Origin: Marinobacter sp. LA51 | GTDB taxonomy: Bacteria > Pseudomonadota > Gammaproteobacteria > Pseudomonadales > Oleiphilaceae | Assembly (NCBI RefSeq): GCF_030297175.1 | Contig: NZ_AP028070.1 | Coordinates: 992,001-1,056,000, forward strand | DNA length: 64,000 nucleotides | Reading direction: 5' to 3' | Part shown: one piece after another, positions 8,969 through 17,604 of the stretch | Layout of the letters: each line of letters opens with the position of its first letter | How positions within the stretch are numbered: position 1 is the first letter of the stretch | Notes under the pieces: generated by a model | Seen by the model: the letters and a program-made list of their open reading frames with translations, nothing else | What the model was told of the DNA's origin: nothing | Databases searched by the model: none | Made by a program: the position numbers and the translations under genes

Positions 8969-8997
8969 TTTTCATTGGCGCTTAATTAGCATAGAAT
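8969..8997 (+). promoter_or_regulatory. Candidate promoter of the rpsP-rimM-trmD-rplS operon
   Basis: TTTTCA at 8969-8974 and TAGAAT at 8992-8997 (5/6 match) are spaced by 17 bp, about 95 bp upstream of rpsP. Transcription would start near 9004 and give an 87-nt leader that contains the hairpin at 9025-9047. Confidence 0.5.
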
Positions 8998-9024
8998 AGC
9001 GCCCCTTTCGAGTATGGGTCTTCG

Positions 9025-9047
9025 CGCCAACTGCGTTTCAGTTGGCG
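9025..9047 (+). promoter_or_regulatory. Leader hairpin ahead of rpsP
   Basis: A perfect 9-bp inverted repeat, CGCCAACTG with CAGTTGGCG, around a 5-base loop (CGTTT). It lies in the predicted 5' leader and ends 43 bases before the rpsP start. No T run follows, so it is not a plain terminator. It could be an attenuator, an mRNA-stability element or a binding site for a ribosomal protein. Confidence 0.5.
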
Positions 9048-9090
9048 TGAATCGTACAAGTTTCGTACAACAGAACAGGATATTGGTTAA

Positions 9091-9330
9091 ATGGTAAGCA
9101 TCCGTTTGGCTCGTGGTGGCTCCAAGAAGCGCCCGTTCTATCATCTGACAGTTACCGACAGCCGCAAATCTCGCGACGGTCGTTTCATTGAGCGAGTTGG
9201 CTTTTTCAACCCGGTCGCCCGCGGTCAGGAAGAGCGTCTGCGTGTAGATCGTGAGCGCGTTGAGTTCTGGATGGGCCAAGGCGCCCAGCCGAGCGAGCGC
9301 GTTGCCCAGCTGCTGAAAGGCGCTGAGTAA
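9091..9330 (+). CDS. rpsP: 30S ribosomal protein bS16
   Basis: The 79-residue protein begins [21 protein letters not shown] and continues [19 protein letters not shown], the nearly invariant bS16 signature. It is needed for early assembly of the 30S 5' domain. It is the first gene of the classical rpsP-rimM-trmD-rplS operon, followed by rimM after 27 bp. The ribosome site is weak by sequence (GGATATTGGTTAA before the ATG), which may mean leader structure matters for its translation. Confidence 0.98.
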   Translation: MVSIRLARGGSKKRPFYHLTVTDSRKSRDGRFIERVGFFNPVARGQEERLRVDRERVEFWMGQGAQPSERVAQLLKGAE

Positions 9331-9357
9331 GTACGACTTAAGACCGGGGTTTAAGGC

Positions 9358-9885
9358 ATGACACAGACTTCGCAGGAAACTGTGATCGGCCGGATTACCT
9401 CGGTGTTTGGGGTCAAGGGGTGGCTAAAAGTTTACTCCTTCACTGACCCCAAGGACGGAATCCTGAACTACCGCGACTGGACTTTAGAGCTCGACGGTAG
9501 ACGTATTCCGGCCAAGCTTGAGGAGGGTCGCCGCCAAGGGCAGGGGATCGTCGTCAGGCTGAAAGGCATTGATGATCGAGATGTTGCTCTCAAGTACTGC
9601 GGTGCAGAGGTCAAAGTCGGCACCCATGAGCTGCCGGAGCTCCCGAAAGGTGAGTTTTACTGGTTTCAGCTTGAAGGTCTTGAGGTATCTACGGTCGACG
9701 GTGAGTGCCTGGGAACAGTGCACCACCTGATTGAAACGGGTTCCAATGATGTCCTCGTGGTGCAAGCTTCGGCAAGCTCCATCGATCAGCGCGAGCGTCT
9801 GATTCCTTACCTGCCCGAGCAAGTGGTCAGGGATGTGGATCTGGCGGCGGGCCAGATGGTCGTAGACTGGGATCCGGAGTTCTGA
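9358..9885 (+). CDS. rimM: Ribosome maturation factor RimM
   Basis: A 175-residue factor that helps mature the 30S head domain, binding uS19. The N-terminal RimM barrel (VIGRITSVFGVKGWLKVYSFTDP) spans about residues 10-95 and the PRC-barrel (PKGEFYWFQLEGLEV, then LIPYLPEQVVRDVDL) about 100-173. Both are complete. It lies between rpsP and trmD, with only 3 bp to the trmD start, so translation is likely coupled. Confidence 0.97.
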   Translation: MTQTSQETVIGRITSVFGVKGWLKVYSFTDPKDGILNYRDWTLELDGRRIPAKLEEGRRQGQGIVVRLKGIDDRDVALKYCGAEVKVGTHELPELPKGEFYWFQLEGLEVSTVDGECLGTVHHLIETGSNDVLVVQASASSIDQRERLIPYLPEQVVRDVDLAAGQMVVDWDPEF

Positions 9886-9888
9886 CGG

Positions 9889-10647
9889 GTGTGGATTGGC
9901 GCAGTCAGTTTATTCCCGGAGATGTTCAGTGCGGTAACTGATGTTGGGATTACGGGCAGGGCAGTTCGGGATGGTCTTCTGACCTTCCAAAGCTGGAATC
10001 CCCGTGACTACACCCATGACCGTCACCGCACGGTGGACGACCGGCCATACGGTGGTGGGCCGGGGATGCTGATGAAAATTCAGCCTCTCCGGGATGCTAT
10101 CAGTGCGGCACGGGAGTCGGCACCTGGTAAGGCCTGTGTGGTGTATTTGTCACCGCAAGGTGAAACGCTGAATCAGTCTGTTGTTGAGTCCCTGGCGGCG
10201 GAAGAACGACTGATTCTGGTGGCAGGCCGATACGAGGGTGTGGATGAGCGCCTGATTGCGACGGAAGTCGATCGGGAAGTGTCACTGGGTGATTTTGTTT
10301 TGTCCGGTGGCGAACTGGCGGCCATGGCTGTCATTGATGCGGTTACACGCCTCATCCCCGGAGCGCTGGGTCATGCGCAGTCGGCAGAGCAGGATTCTTT
10401 TGCTGACGGTTTGCTGGATTGTCCGCACTACACTCGGCCCGAAGTTTACGAAGGTCAGGCGGTGCCGGATGTTTTATTGGGCGGTCACCATGATCAGATC
10501 CGGCGTTGGCGACTGAAGCAGTCGCTGAGGCGAACCCTGGAGCGACGCCCCGACCTGCTGGAACAGCGGGTGTTTACGGATGAAGAGCGTCAGCTACTGG
10601 AAGAGATTTTGAACGAACCGGGTGCCTCTGAATCATCAGGGCATTAA
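9889..10647 (+). CDS. trmD: tRNA (guanine-N1)-methyltransferase TrmD
   Basis: SPOUT-class enzyme that makes m1G37 in tRNAs and so prevents +1 frameshifting. The 252 residues start at a GTG ([13 protein letters not shown]) three bases past rimM. The trefoil-knot region has [14 protein letters not shown] and [23 protein letters not shown], which form the SAM and G37 pocket. [12 protein letters not shown] is also conserved. The length is typical, and all recognisable motifs are intact. Confidence 0.97.
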   Translation: MWIGAVSLFPEMFSAVTDVGITGRAVRDGLLTFQSWNPRDYTHDRHRTVDDRPYGGGPGMLMKIQPLRDAISAARESAPGKACVVYLSPQGETLNQSVVESLAAEERLILVAGRYEGVDERLIATEVDREVSLGDFVLSGGELAAMAVIDAVTRLIPGALGHAQSAEQDSFADGLLDCPHYTRPEVYEGQAVPDVLLGGHHDQIRRWRLKQSLRRTLERRPDLLEQRVFTDEERQLLEEILNEPGASESSGH

Positions 10648-10672
10648 AAGATTGGGTATCAGGAGCATTACG

Positions 10673-11029
10673 ATGAGCGGCAAGAACAACATCATCAGTC
10701 AACTTGAAGCAGAACAGATGACCAAGGAGATCCCTGCCTTTGCGCCGGGCGACACCGTGGTTGTACAGGTTCGCGTAACCGAGGGTAACCGTGAGCGTCT
10801 GCAGGCGTTCGAGGGTGTTGTCATCGGCAAGCGTAACCGTGGCATGAACTCCTCCTTCACCGTGCGTAAGATTTCTTACGGTGTTGGTGTTGAGCGTACT
10901 TTCCAGACCTTCTCCAAGCTGATCGACGGCATCAGTGTGAAGCGTCGTGGTGACGTGCGTCAGGCCAAGCTTTACTACCTGCGCGACCTGTCTGGTAAGG
11001 CAGCTCGTATCAAGGAAAAGCTGGGCTGA
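10673..11029 (+). CDS. rplS: 50S ribosomal protein bL19
   Basis: The protein of 118 residues begins [16 protein letters not shown] and has the bL19 core [35 protein letters not shown] and [17 protein letters not shown]. bL19 sits at the 30S-50S interface. The ATG at 10673 is chosen because AGGAG lies at 10661-10665. An in-frame ATG at 10622 would add 17 unrelated residues and overlap trmD. It is the last gene of the operon, with a strong terminator 28 bp downstream. Confidence 0.97.
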   Translation: MSGKNNIISQLEAEQMTKEIPAFAPGDTVVVQVRVTEGNRERLQAFEGVVIGKRNRGMNSSFTVRKISYGVGVERTFQTFSKLIDGISVKRRGDVRQAKLYYLRDLSGKAARIKEKLG

Positions 11030-11057
11030 TCAGCCATTCGCTGAGCAGAACGCTTGT

Positions 11058-11087
11058 AAAAAAGGCAGCCATTGGCTGCCTTTTTTG
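11058..11087 (+). terminator. Rho-independent terminator of the rpsP operon
   Basis: AAAAAAGGCAGCC (11058-11070) pairs with GGCTGCCTTTTTT (11074-11086) around a three-base loop. The right arm ends in six T, so it works as a classical terminator on the plus strand, and the symmetric A run would let it act in both directions. Confidence 0.9.
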
Positions 11088-11144
11088 TGTCTGTTTGTTC
11101 GGTCAGGCATGCTCCTGTCTGAGCGATCGCATGGGATTTGAGTA

Positions 11145-12047
11145 TTGAGACTCGAAGATGAGGCCATCATTGCCCGTTTTACCGATGCCATCTGGCTGGA
11201 GGACGGGTTGGGCGAGAAAACGCGGCAAGCGTACCGCAGTGATCTTGTTCGCCTGGCAGGCTGGTTACACGATCAGCCCGGTCAGCCCTTGCTCACGGCC
11301 GTGCGCCGAACCGATCTGCTGGCGTGGATGTCCAGGGCGCTGGCTGAAGGTGTAAAGACCTCCACTGCCGCCCGGCGATTGTCCGGCCTGCGGCGCTTCT
11401 ATCGGTTTCTGTTACGCGAAGGCGTAATTGCGGAGGATCCGACTCTGCGCATCGACAGCCCCAGACTTCCGCGCCGGTTGCCGGATTCGTTGACCGAAGA
11501 GGAAGTGGAGTCGCTGCTGGCCGAGCCGGACCCTGAAGTGCCCATTGAGCTGCGGGATCGGGCCATGCTGGAAATATTGTATGGTTGTGGCTTGCGGGTG
11601 TCTGAACTGACCCAGTTACGGGTAGACCAGGTCAACTTGCGTCAGGGTGTGGTCCGGATTTCCGGTAAAGGCGGCAAGGAGCGCCTGGTGCCGCTGGGCG
11701 AGGAGGCAGTGGATTGGCTGCTGCGCTATATGAAAGAGTCCCGCGGGGAATTACTTAAAGGGCGCTCCTGCGACGCGCTGTTCCCAGGCAATCGGCCCGC
11801 CGCGATGACCCGGCAAACCTTCTGGTACCGTATCAAGCACTACGCAAGCCGGGTTGGTATTCGCAAGCATCTTTCCCCTCATACCCTGCGGCATGCCTTC
11901 GCAACCCACCTGCTGAATCACGGTGCGGATCTGCGCGTGGTGCAGATGCTGCTGGGGCATTCTGACCTCTCTACCACCCAGATTTACACTCACGTTGCCC
12001 GCCAACGTCTGCAGTCGCTGCACCAGTCGCATCATCCTCGTGGCTGA
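11145..12047 (+). CDS. xerD: Site-specific tyrosine recombinase XerD
   Basis: With XerC it resolves chromosome dimers at dif under FtsK control. The 300-residue protein has the N-terminal core-binding SAM-like domain at about residues 8-95. The catalytic residues are all present: Arg151 (YGCGLRVSEL), Lys175 (SGKGGKE), His246 and Arg249 (PHTLRHAFATHLL), His272 (LLGHSDLSTTQ) and nucleophile Tyr281 (IYTHV). The start is a TTG at 11145 with no strong ribosome site, and no in-frame ATG lies near. The xerD-dsbC-hom order is conserved in Pseudomonas, which favours XerD over XerC. Confidence 0.95.
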   Translation: MRLEDEAIIARFTDAIWLEDGLGEKTRQAYRSDLVRLAGWLHDQPGQPLLTAVRRTDLLAWMSRALAEGVKTSTAARRLSGLRRFYRFLLREGVIAEDPTLRIDSPRLPRRLPDSLTEEEVESLLAEPDPEVPIELRDRAMLEILYGCGLRVSELTQLRVDQVNLRQGVVRISGKGGKERLVPLGEEAVDWLLRYMKESRGELLKGRSCDALFPGNRPAAMTRQTFWYRIKHYASRVGIRKHLSPHTLRHAFATHLLNHGADLRVVQMLLGHSDLSTTQIYTHVARQRLQSLHQSHHPRG

Positions 12048-12078
12048 GCCGGTGTTTTTTGGTTAAGGTGTCGGAGTT

Positions 12079-12105
12079 GAACTTTTGCGGTCACGCTGTG
12101 TCGCA
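12079..12105 (+). promoter_or_regulatory. Candidate sigma-E (AlgU) promoter of dsbC
   Basis: GAACTT at 12079-12084, 16 bp, then TCGCA at 12101-12105 matches the sigma-E/AlgU consensus (GAACTT, 16-17 bp, TCTGA), with two mismatches in the -10. It lies 65 bp before dsbC. In E. coli dsbC is a known sigma-E target, and the rpoE operon itself is in this window. Confidence 0.5.
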
Positions 12106-12169
12106 GTATCGTGTTTTCATGGCCTGTCCGGTGCGCCCGGGGCCCAATGTCATCTGACTGGATGTAGTT

Positions 12170-12916
12170 ATGTCTGCCAGAAATTATCTGAAGAACGTGG
12201 TTTTAGGTGCGGCCTTGTTAGGCGGTGTTGTGGCGGCCGCGCCGAGCACGGCGGGTGAGGTCGAGGACGGAATCGCCAGCCGCCTGACCGCTGCCGTGCC
12301 GGGCCTGAAGGTGTTGTCCGTTAAAGAATCCGAGGCGCCGGGTTTGTATGAGGTCCAGAGCAACAACGGCGATACCATCTACACCACCGCCGATGGCCAG
12401 TACCTGCTGACCGGGGACCTTTTGAAGGTCACCGATAACGGCATTGCCAATGTGACCGAAGAGGCGCGGGCCAGTCAGCGTGCACAGACCATGGCTAATT
12501 TTGGTGACGACGGCGTAATCCGGTTCCCGGCCAAAGGCGAGCAAAAAGCTGAAATCCATGTCTTTACCGACATCGATTGCCCTTACTGTCGGAAGCTCCA
12601 CGACGAAGTGCCCCAGCTCAATGCCTACGGCATTACCGTCAACTACTACGCCTTCCCAAGGTCCGGTCCGGGCACCCCTTCCTTTACCAAGTACGTGTCG
12701 GTCTGGTGCGCCGAGGATCAGCAAGCTGCCATGGATGCCGCCAAGGGTGGCCGTTCGGTAGCTTCAGCCAGCTGTGAGAACCCAGTGCTGGAACAATACC
12801 AGCTGGGTGGTCGTGTTGGCGTAACCGGAACCCCGGCCATCGTGCTGGAAGACGGCAACATGGTTCGCGGTTACGTGCCCGCTGACAATCTTGCCCAGGG
12901 CCTGGGTCTGCTCTAA
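12170..12916 (+). CDS. dsbC: Thiol:disulfide isomerase DsbC
   Basis: Periplasmic isomerase that corrects wrong disulfides and is kept reduced by DsbD. A signal peptide (hydrophobic core about residues 9-24, cleavage near residue 28) is followed by a dimerisation domain to about 85, a linker helix, and a thioredoxin fold. Active site CPYC is at 137-140, cis-Pro is Pro222 in TGTPAIV, and the structural cysteine pair is Cys180/Cys202. At 248 residues it is a normal length. The upstream region has a likely sigma-E promoter, and hom follows after 147 bp. Confidence 0.95.
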   Translation: MSARNYLKNVVLGAALLGGVVAAAPSTAGEVEDGIASRLTAAVPGLKVLSVKESEAPGLYEVQSNNGDTIYTTADGQYLLTGDLLKVTDNGIANVTEEARASQRAQTMANFGDDGVIRFPAKGEQKAEIHVFTDIDCPYCRKLHDEVPQLNAYGITVNYYAFPRSGPGTPSFTKYVSVWCAEDQQAAMDAAKGGRSVASASCENPVLEQYQLGGRVGVTGTPAIVLEDGNMVRGYVPADNLAQGLGLL

Positions 12917-13063
12917 AACCTGTCAGGGCTCCGTTCCAATGCGGGGCCCTTCACGGATTTGATACGGTTCCGGTTCAGGGCTTATTCACGGGCACCTGAA
13001 TCGGTATACTATCCCCCCAAAATTGCAATTCATCAGCACCCGTTCGGGATCAGAGGTGAGAGT

Positions 13064-14365
13064 TTGAAAGACGTCAGTGTCGGAATCTGCGGACTGGGTA
13101 CCGTTGGCGGCGGTACATTCAATGTCTTGACCCGGAATGCCAGGCTCATTGCCGGCAGAGCAGGGTGCAACATCCGAATTACCCGGATTGCCAGTCGTCG
13201 TCCCCGGACCGATATGGATCTGGGCGATGTGCCGTTTTCGACTGATATCTTTGACGTCGTAAATGATCCCGGCGTGGACATCGTGGTCGAGCTCATCGGT
13301 GGTTATGATACTGCCAAAGAGCTGGTGATGACTGCCATCAATAACGGCAAGCACGTGGTAACCGCCAATAAGGCGCTGATTGCAGTGCACGGCAACGAAA
13401 TTTTCGAGGCGGCCCAGAAAGCGGGCGTGGTTGTAGCCTACGAGGCCGGTGTCGCCGGTGGTATTCCGGTGATGAAGGCTATCCGTGAGGGTATGGCGGC
13501 CAACCGCATCGACTGGATCGCCGGTATCATCAACGGAACTGGCAACTACATCCTGACCGAGATGCGCGCCGGCCGTGAGTTTACCGAAGTGCTGAAAGAA
13601 GCCCAGGACCTGGGTTACGCCGAAGCCGATCCGACCTTTGACGTGGAAGGCATCGATGCCGCCCACAAGCTGACCATCCTGGCCTCGGCCGGTTTTGGTG
13701 TTCCGCTGCAATTTGAAAAAGGTTTCACCGAGGGCATTTCCCAGATTACGCCCTACGATATTTCCCACGCCGAACTCCTCGGCTACCGCATCAAGCACCT
13801 GGGCATTGCCCGTCGCCGCGATGATGGTATCGAGTTGCGCGTGCATCCGACCCTGGTGCCCCAGAGTCACCTGATCGCCCAGGTTGATGGTGTGCTGAAC
13901 GCCGTTCTGGTGGATGGTGATGCCGTCGGTCAGACCATGTACTACGGCCCGGGTGCCGGTGACGAAGCAACCGCTTCTGCGGTTATCGCCGACATCGTCG
14001 ACGTGGCACGGGCTGTCGCCAGCGGCAGCCAGCAGCGGGTGCCTTACCTCGGCTTCGAGCCCGAGGCTCTTGAGGAACTGGACGTGCTGTCCATGGAAGA
14101 CATCCAGTCTGCGTACTATCTGCGCATTACTGCCCTGGACCGTCCGGGTGTGTTGGCCAAGATTGCCTCGATCCTCAGCGAGCATGGCATCAACATCGAG
14201 TCCATCATGCAGAAGGAATCCGAACTGCAGGATGGTCGTATTCCGGTCATCATCCTGACCCATACCGTTCAGGAGCGGCAGATCAATCGCGCCATTGAAG
14301 AGCTGGAAGCCCTGACTGACACCGACGGTCATGTGGTCCGCATCCGCGCTGAAAACTTTAACTGA
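13064..14365 (+). CDS. hom: Homoserine dehydrogenase
   Basis: Reduces aspartate semialdehyde to homoserine on the threonine/methionine branch. The protein of 433 residues has an N-terminal Rossmann motif (VGICGLGTVGGG), the NGKHVVTANKALIA segment, the catalytic domain with GIINGTGNYILTEM and YAEADPTFDVEGIDAAHKL, and a C-terminal ACT domain (ITALDRPGVLAKIASILSEHGINIESI) for threonine feedback. I place the start at the TTG at 13064 because an AGAGGTG site sits five bases upstream and MKDVSVGICG is the normal N terminus. An in-frame reading from 12959 would add 35 unrelated residues. thrC follows 14 bp on. Confidence 0.95.
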   Translation: MKDVSVGICGLGTVGGGTFNVLTRNARLIAGRAGCNIRITRIASRRPRTDMDLGDVPFSTDIFDVVNDPGVDIVVELIGGYDTAKELVMTAINNGKHVVTANKALIAVHGNEIFEAAQKAGVVVAYEAGVAGGIPVMKAIREGMAANRIDWIAGIINGTGNYILTEMRAGREFTEVLKEAQDLGYAEADPTFDVEGIDAAHKLTILASAGFGVPLQFEKGFTEGISQITPYDISHAELLGYRIKHLGIARRRDDGIELRVHPTLVPQSHLIAQVDGVLNAVLVDGDAVGQTMYYGPGAGDEATASAVIADIVDVARAVASGSQQRVPYLGFEPEALEELDVLSMEDIQSAYYLRITALDRPGVLAKIASILSEHGINIESIMQKESELQDGRIPVIILTHTVQERQINRAIEELEALTDTDGHVVRIRAENFN

Positions 14366-14379
14366 CAGGTAGCTCGCAC

Positions 14380-15780
14380 GTGAGATATATCAGTACGCGG
14401 GGCGAAGCCCCCGCACTGGGCTTTGAAGACGTTCTACTCACCGGTCTCGCCACCGATGGCGGGCTGTACGTTCCGGAATCCTTGCCCCATTTCAGCCTGG
14501 AAGAAATCCGGAGCTGGCGCGGGCTGTCGTACAGTGAGCTAGCATTCAATGTGATGCATCCGTTTGTGGACGACGCCATTCCGGCCGATGATTTCCGCAA
14601 GATGCTGGATGAAACCTACTCGGTGTTCAGCCACCAGGCGGTAGCGCCGCTGGTCCAGCTGGACTCCAACGAGTGGGTGATGGAACTGTTCCGCGGTCCG
14701 ACCCTGGCGTTCAAGGATTTCGCCCTGCAGCTGCTGGGTCGTTTGCTCGATTACGTGCTGGAAAAGCGCAAGCAGCACGTGGTCATCATGGGGGCTACCT
14801 CGGGTGACACCGGTTCTGCGGCTATTGAAGGCTGTCGTCGCTGTGAGCACGTGGATATTTTCATTCTGCATCCCCACGAGCGGGTGTCGGAAGTCCAGCG
14901 TCGCCAGATGACTACGGTGACCGGGGACAACATCCACAACATCGCCGTGCGTGGCAATTTCGACGATTGTCAGCGTATGGTGAAGGAAAGCTTTGGCAAC
15001 CAGAGCTTCCTGGGTGGCAAGACCCAGCTGGCCGCGGTGAACTCCATCAACTGGGCCCGGATCATGGCCCAGATTGTCTACTACTTCCAAGCCTCCCTGG
15101 CTTTGGGTGGCCCAGATCGCAGCATGGCGTTTTCCGTGCCCACCGGGAATTTCGGCGACATCTTTGCCGGCTACCTGGCCAAGAAAATGGGGCTGCCAAT
15201 CTCCCAGCTGGTGATTGCCACCAACCGCAACGATATCCTGCACCGCTTCATGAGTGGCAACAAGTACGAGCAGCATCAGCTCGAACATACTTTGTCGCCG
15301 AGTATGGACATCATGGTGTCCAGCAATTTCGAGCGCCTGCTGTTCGATCTCCATGGCCGCGATGGCCAGGCAGTGAAAACGCTGCTGGAGAACGCTACCA
15401 AAGGTCCGGTCAGCATCGAAGACTACCGCTGGAAGCACGCCCGTAAGTTGTTCGACAGCGATGCCGTGGACGACAAGGCGACCTGCGATACCATTCGCGA
15501 GATTCAGGAAAAGAACGAGTACTTGCTCGATCCCCACACCGCCATCGGTGTGCGGGCAGCTCGTAACTGCCGGCGCGATAGCTCGGTGCCCATGATCACC
15601 CTGGGTACGGCCCATCCGGCGAAATTCCCGGATGCCATTGCCGAATCTGGAGTGTCGGTGAAGCCGGAGCTTCCCGCGCACATGGCGGATCTTTTTGAGC
15701 GCGAGGAGCGTTACACCGTCCTCGACAACAACATCGCCGGTGTGCAGGAGTTTATTACCAAGCACTGGAAGAACGCCTGA
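14380..15780 (+). CDS. thrC: Threonine synthase
   Basis: PLP enzyme that converts O-phosphohomoserine to threonine. The 466-residue length and the opening MRYISTRGEAPALGFEDVLLTGLATDGGLYVPE are those of the class I (long) type. The PLP lysine is Lys112 in PTLAFKDFALQLLG, and the phosphate-binding turn is GATSGDTGSAAIEG. The start codon is GTG at 14380. Directly behind hom (14 bp), so the two form a threonine operon; recJ follows after 6 bp. Confidence 0.97.
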   Translation: MRYISTRGEAPALGFEDVLLTGLATDGGLYVPESLPHFSLEEIRSWRGLSYSELAFNVMHPFVDDAIPADDFRKMLDETYSVFSHQAVAPLVQLDSNEWVMELFRGPTLAFKDFALQLLGRLLDYVLEKRKQHVVIMGATSGDTGSAAIEGCRRCEHVDIFILHPHERVSEVQRRQMTTVTGDNIHNIAVRGNFDDCQRMVKESFGNQSFLGGKTQLAAVNSINWARIMAQIVYYFQASLALGGPDRSMAFSVPTGNFGDIFAGYLAKKMGLPISQLVIATNRNDILHRFMSGNKYEQHQLEHTLSPSMDIMVSSNFERLLFDLHGRDGQAVKTLLENATKGPVSIEDYRWKHARKLFDSDAVDDKATCDTIREIQEKNEYLLDPHTAIGVRAARNCRRDSSVPMITLGTAHPAKFPDAIAESGVSVKPELPAHMADLFEREERYTVLDNNIAGVQEFITKHWKNA

Positions 15781-15786
15781 CTTGGT

Positions 15787-17532
15787 ATGACACCAAAAAA
15801 AATCCTGCGTCGCCCCCAGCCGGACACCGCGCCGGCCTGGGGGCAAAACCTGCCGCCTTTGCTTCGCCGTCTCTACGCTGCACGGGGTATTACCTCCGAT
15901 GAGCAACTGAGCTATACCCTGAAATCCCTGGCTTCACCGATGGAGTTGCGCGGCATCGACCGTGCCGTCGAGTTGTTAGCCGAGGCCATCGGGCAGCAGC
16001 AGCGTGTTCTGGTGCTGGGCGATTTCGACGCCGATGGTGCCACCAGTACGGCTGTTGCCATGCTGGGACTGTCGATGCTCGGGCTGCGAAGCGTCGATTT
16101 CCGGGTGCCCAGTCGGTTTGCCGATGGTTATGGTCTGACCCCGGGCATCATCGAACGACTGCGGGATGAGGGCGAGTTGCCGGACTTGCTGGTGACCGTG
16201 GATAACGGTATTTCCGCCATCGAAGGGGTGAAGGCTGCCCGCGATATGGGCATGAAGGTGATCGTCACCGATCATCACCTGGCCGGCGACACCCTGCCGG
16301 AAGCCGATGCCATCGTGAATCCGAACCAGCCTGGCTGTCCGTTCCTGAGCAAGAATGCCGCCGGTGTCGGAGTCATGTTCTATGTCCTCACCGCGCTGCG
16401 TAAGCACCTGCGTGAACAGTCGCTGCTGCCGCAACCTGAACCCAACCTCGGCGCGCTCCTCGATCTGGTTGCGCTAGGCACCGTCGCGGATGTGGTGCCC
16501 CTGGATCATAACAACCGGATTTTTGTCGAACAGGGCCTGCGCCGAATCCGTCAGGGCGAGGCCCGGCCGGGCATTCTGGCGTTGCTGGAGGTCGCTGGAA
16601 GGGATCACACAGCGATCAGCTCCACCGATCTTGGTTTTGTGGTTGGCCCGCGCTTGAACGCCGCCGGCCGTCTGGACGACATGAGTATCGGCATTGCCTG
16701 CCTGCTCGCCGACAGTCCCGATGAGGCCCGTCGACTGGCTCGTGAGCTGGACACCTTTAACCGGGAACGCCGCACCATCGAAAAGGACATGAAAGCCCAG
16801 GCCCAGGATCTGCTTGCTTCGATGTCACTGGATCTGGAAGGTCTGCCATGGGGATTGGCGTTGTATGATCCGGAGTGGCATCAGGGCGTGATTGGTATTC
16901 TCGCGGCCCGTATTCGAGAGCAAACCAATCGGCCGACCATCGCCTTTGCCAGCGATGATAACGGCGAAGACATCAAAGGTTCAGCCCGCTCCATCCCCGG
17001 CTTGCACATCCGCGATGTCCTGGCAGCCGTAGATGCCCGCCATCCGGGCATGCTGAAGAAATACGGCGGTCATGCCATGGCTGCTGGCATGACCCTGGCC
17101 CAAAGCGACCTCGACGCCTTTTCCGAAGCCTTCGACAAGGTCGTGCGCGACACTCTGGTGGCCGCGGACCTGGAAGCCGCGATCACTACCGATGGCCCGC
17201 TGGCGCTGGATGAGCTGCGCCTGGAAACGGCAGCCCTGCTAAAGCGCGCCGGACCCTGGGGCCAGCATTTCCCGGAGCCGATCTTTGATGGCGAATTCCG
17301 GGTGGTCAGTCAGCGCGTGGTTGGTGAGAATCACCTCAAACTGGTTTTGCAGCCGTTTGAGGGTGGCGGCATCATCGATGGCATTGCTTTCAATACCGGC
17401 CCCGAAGTGCCGGACTACACTCGCACCGGAGCGCGGGTGGTGTACAAGCCGGATGCCAATACCTTTCGCGGGCGGACCAATCTTCAGCTGCTCGTCGACT
17501 ATCTGGAACCTCTGCGCAAGCCCGCAGGCTGA
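15787..17532 (+). CDS. recJ: Single-stranded-DNA-specific exonuclease RecJ
   Basis: 5'-3' ssDNA exonuclease of the RecF pathway and mismatch repair, DHH superfamily. The 581 residues show motif I GDFDADG (Asp79, Asp81, Asp83), motif II VTVDNGIS (Asp139), DHH at 162-164 (VTDHHLAGD), and later VALGTVADVVPL and GPRLNAAGR. The DHHA1 domain follows with KGSARSIPGLHIRDVL and KYGGHAMAAGMTL, then an OB-fold C terminus. All catalytic motifs are intact. The start ATG is six bases beyond thrC, so it is probably co-transcribed. Confidence 0.97.
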   Translation: MTPKKILRRPQPDTAPAWGQNLPPLLRRLYAARGITSDEQLSYTLKSLASPMELRGIDRAVELLAEAIGQQQRVLVLGDFDADGATSTAVAMLGLSMLGLRSVDFRVPSRFADGYGLTPGIIERLRDEGELPDLLVTVDNGISAIEGVKAARDMGMKVIVTDHHLAGDTLPEADAIVNPNQPGCPFLSKNAAGVGVMFYVLTALRKHLREQSLLPQPEPNLGALLDLVALGTVADVVPLDHNNRIFVEQGLRRIRQGEARPGILALLEVAGRDHTAISSTDLGFVVGPRLNAAGRLDDMSIGIACLLADSPDEARRLARELDTFNRERRTIEKDMKAQAQDLLASMSLDLEGLPWGLALYDPEWHQGVIGILAARIREQTNRPTIAFASDDNGEDIKGSARSIPGLHIRDVLAAVDARHPGMLKKYGGHAMAAGMTLAQSDLDAFSEAFDKVVRDTLVAADLEAAITTDGPLALDELRLETAALLKRAGPWGQHFPEPIFDGEFRVVSQRVVGENHLKLVLQPFEGGGIIDGIAFNTGPEVPDYTRTGARVVYKPDANTFRGRTNLQLLVDYLEPLRKPAG

Positions 17533-17604
17533 TTTACTGCCGGAAATCCGGTAGAATCCCGCCTCTGTTTTTACTCATCATTTTATAGAGCGAGTAAGGG
17601 TTTC

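Noticed and set aside
12986..14332. A 448-codon open frame antisense to hom.
   Set aside because: Antisense shadow of a conserved enzyme with no recognisable domain of its own.
14539..15906. A 455-codon open frame antisense to thrC and the recJ start.
   Set aside because: Same reasoning: shadow of two conserved genes, with no domain and no ribosome site.
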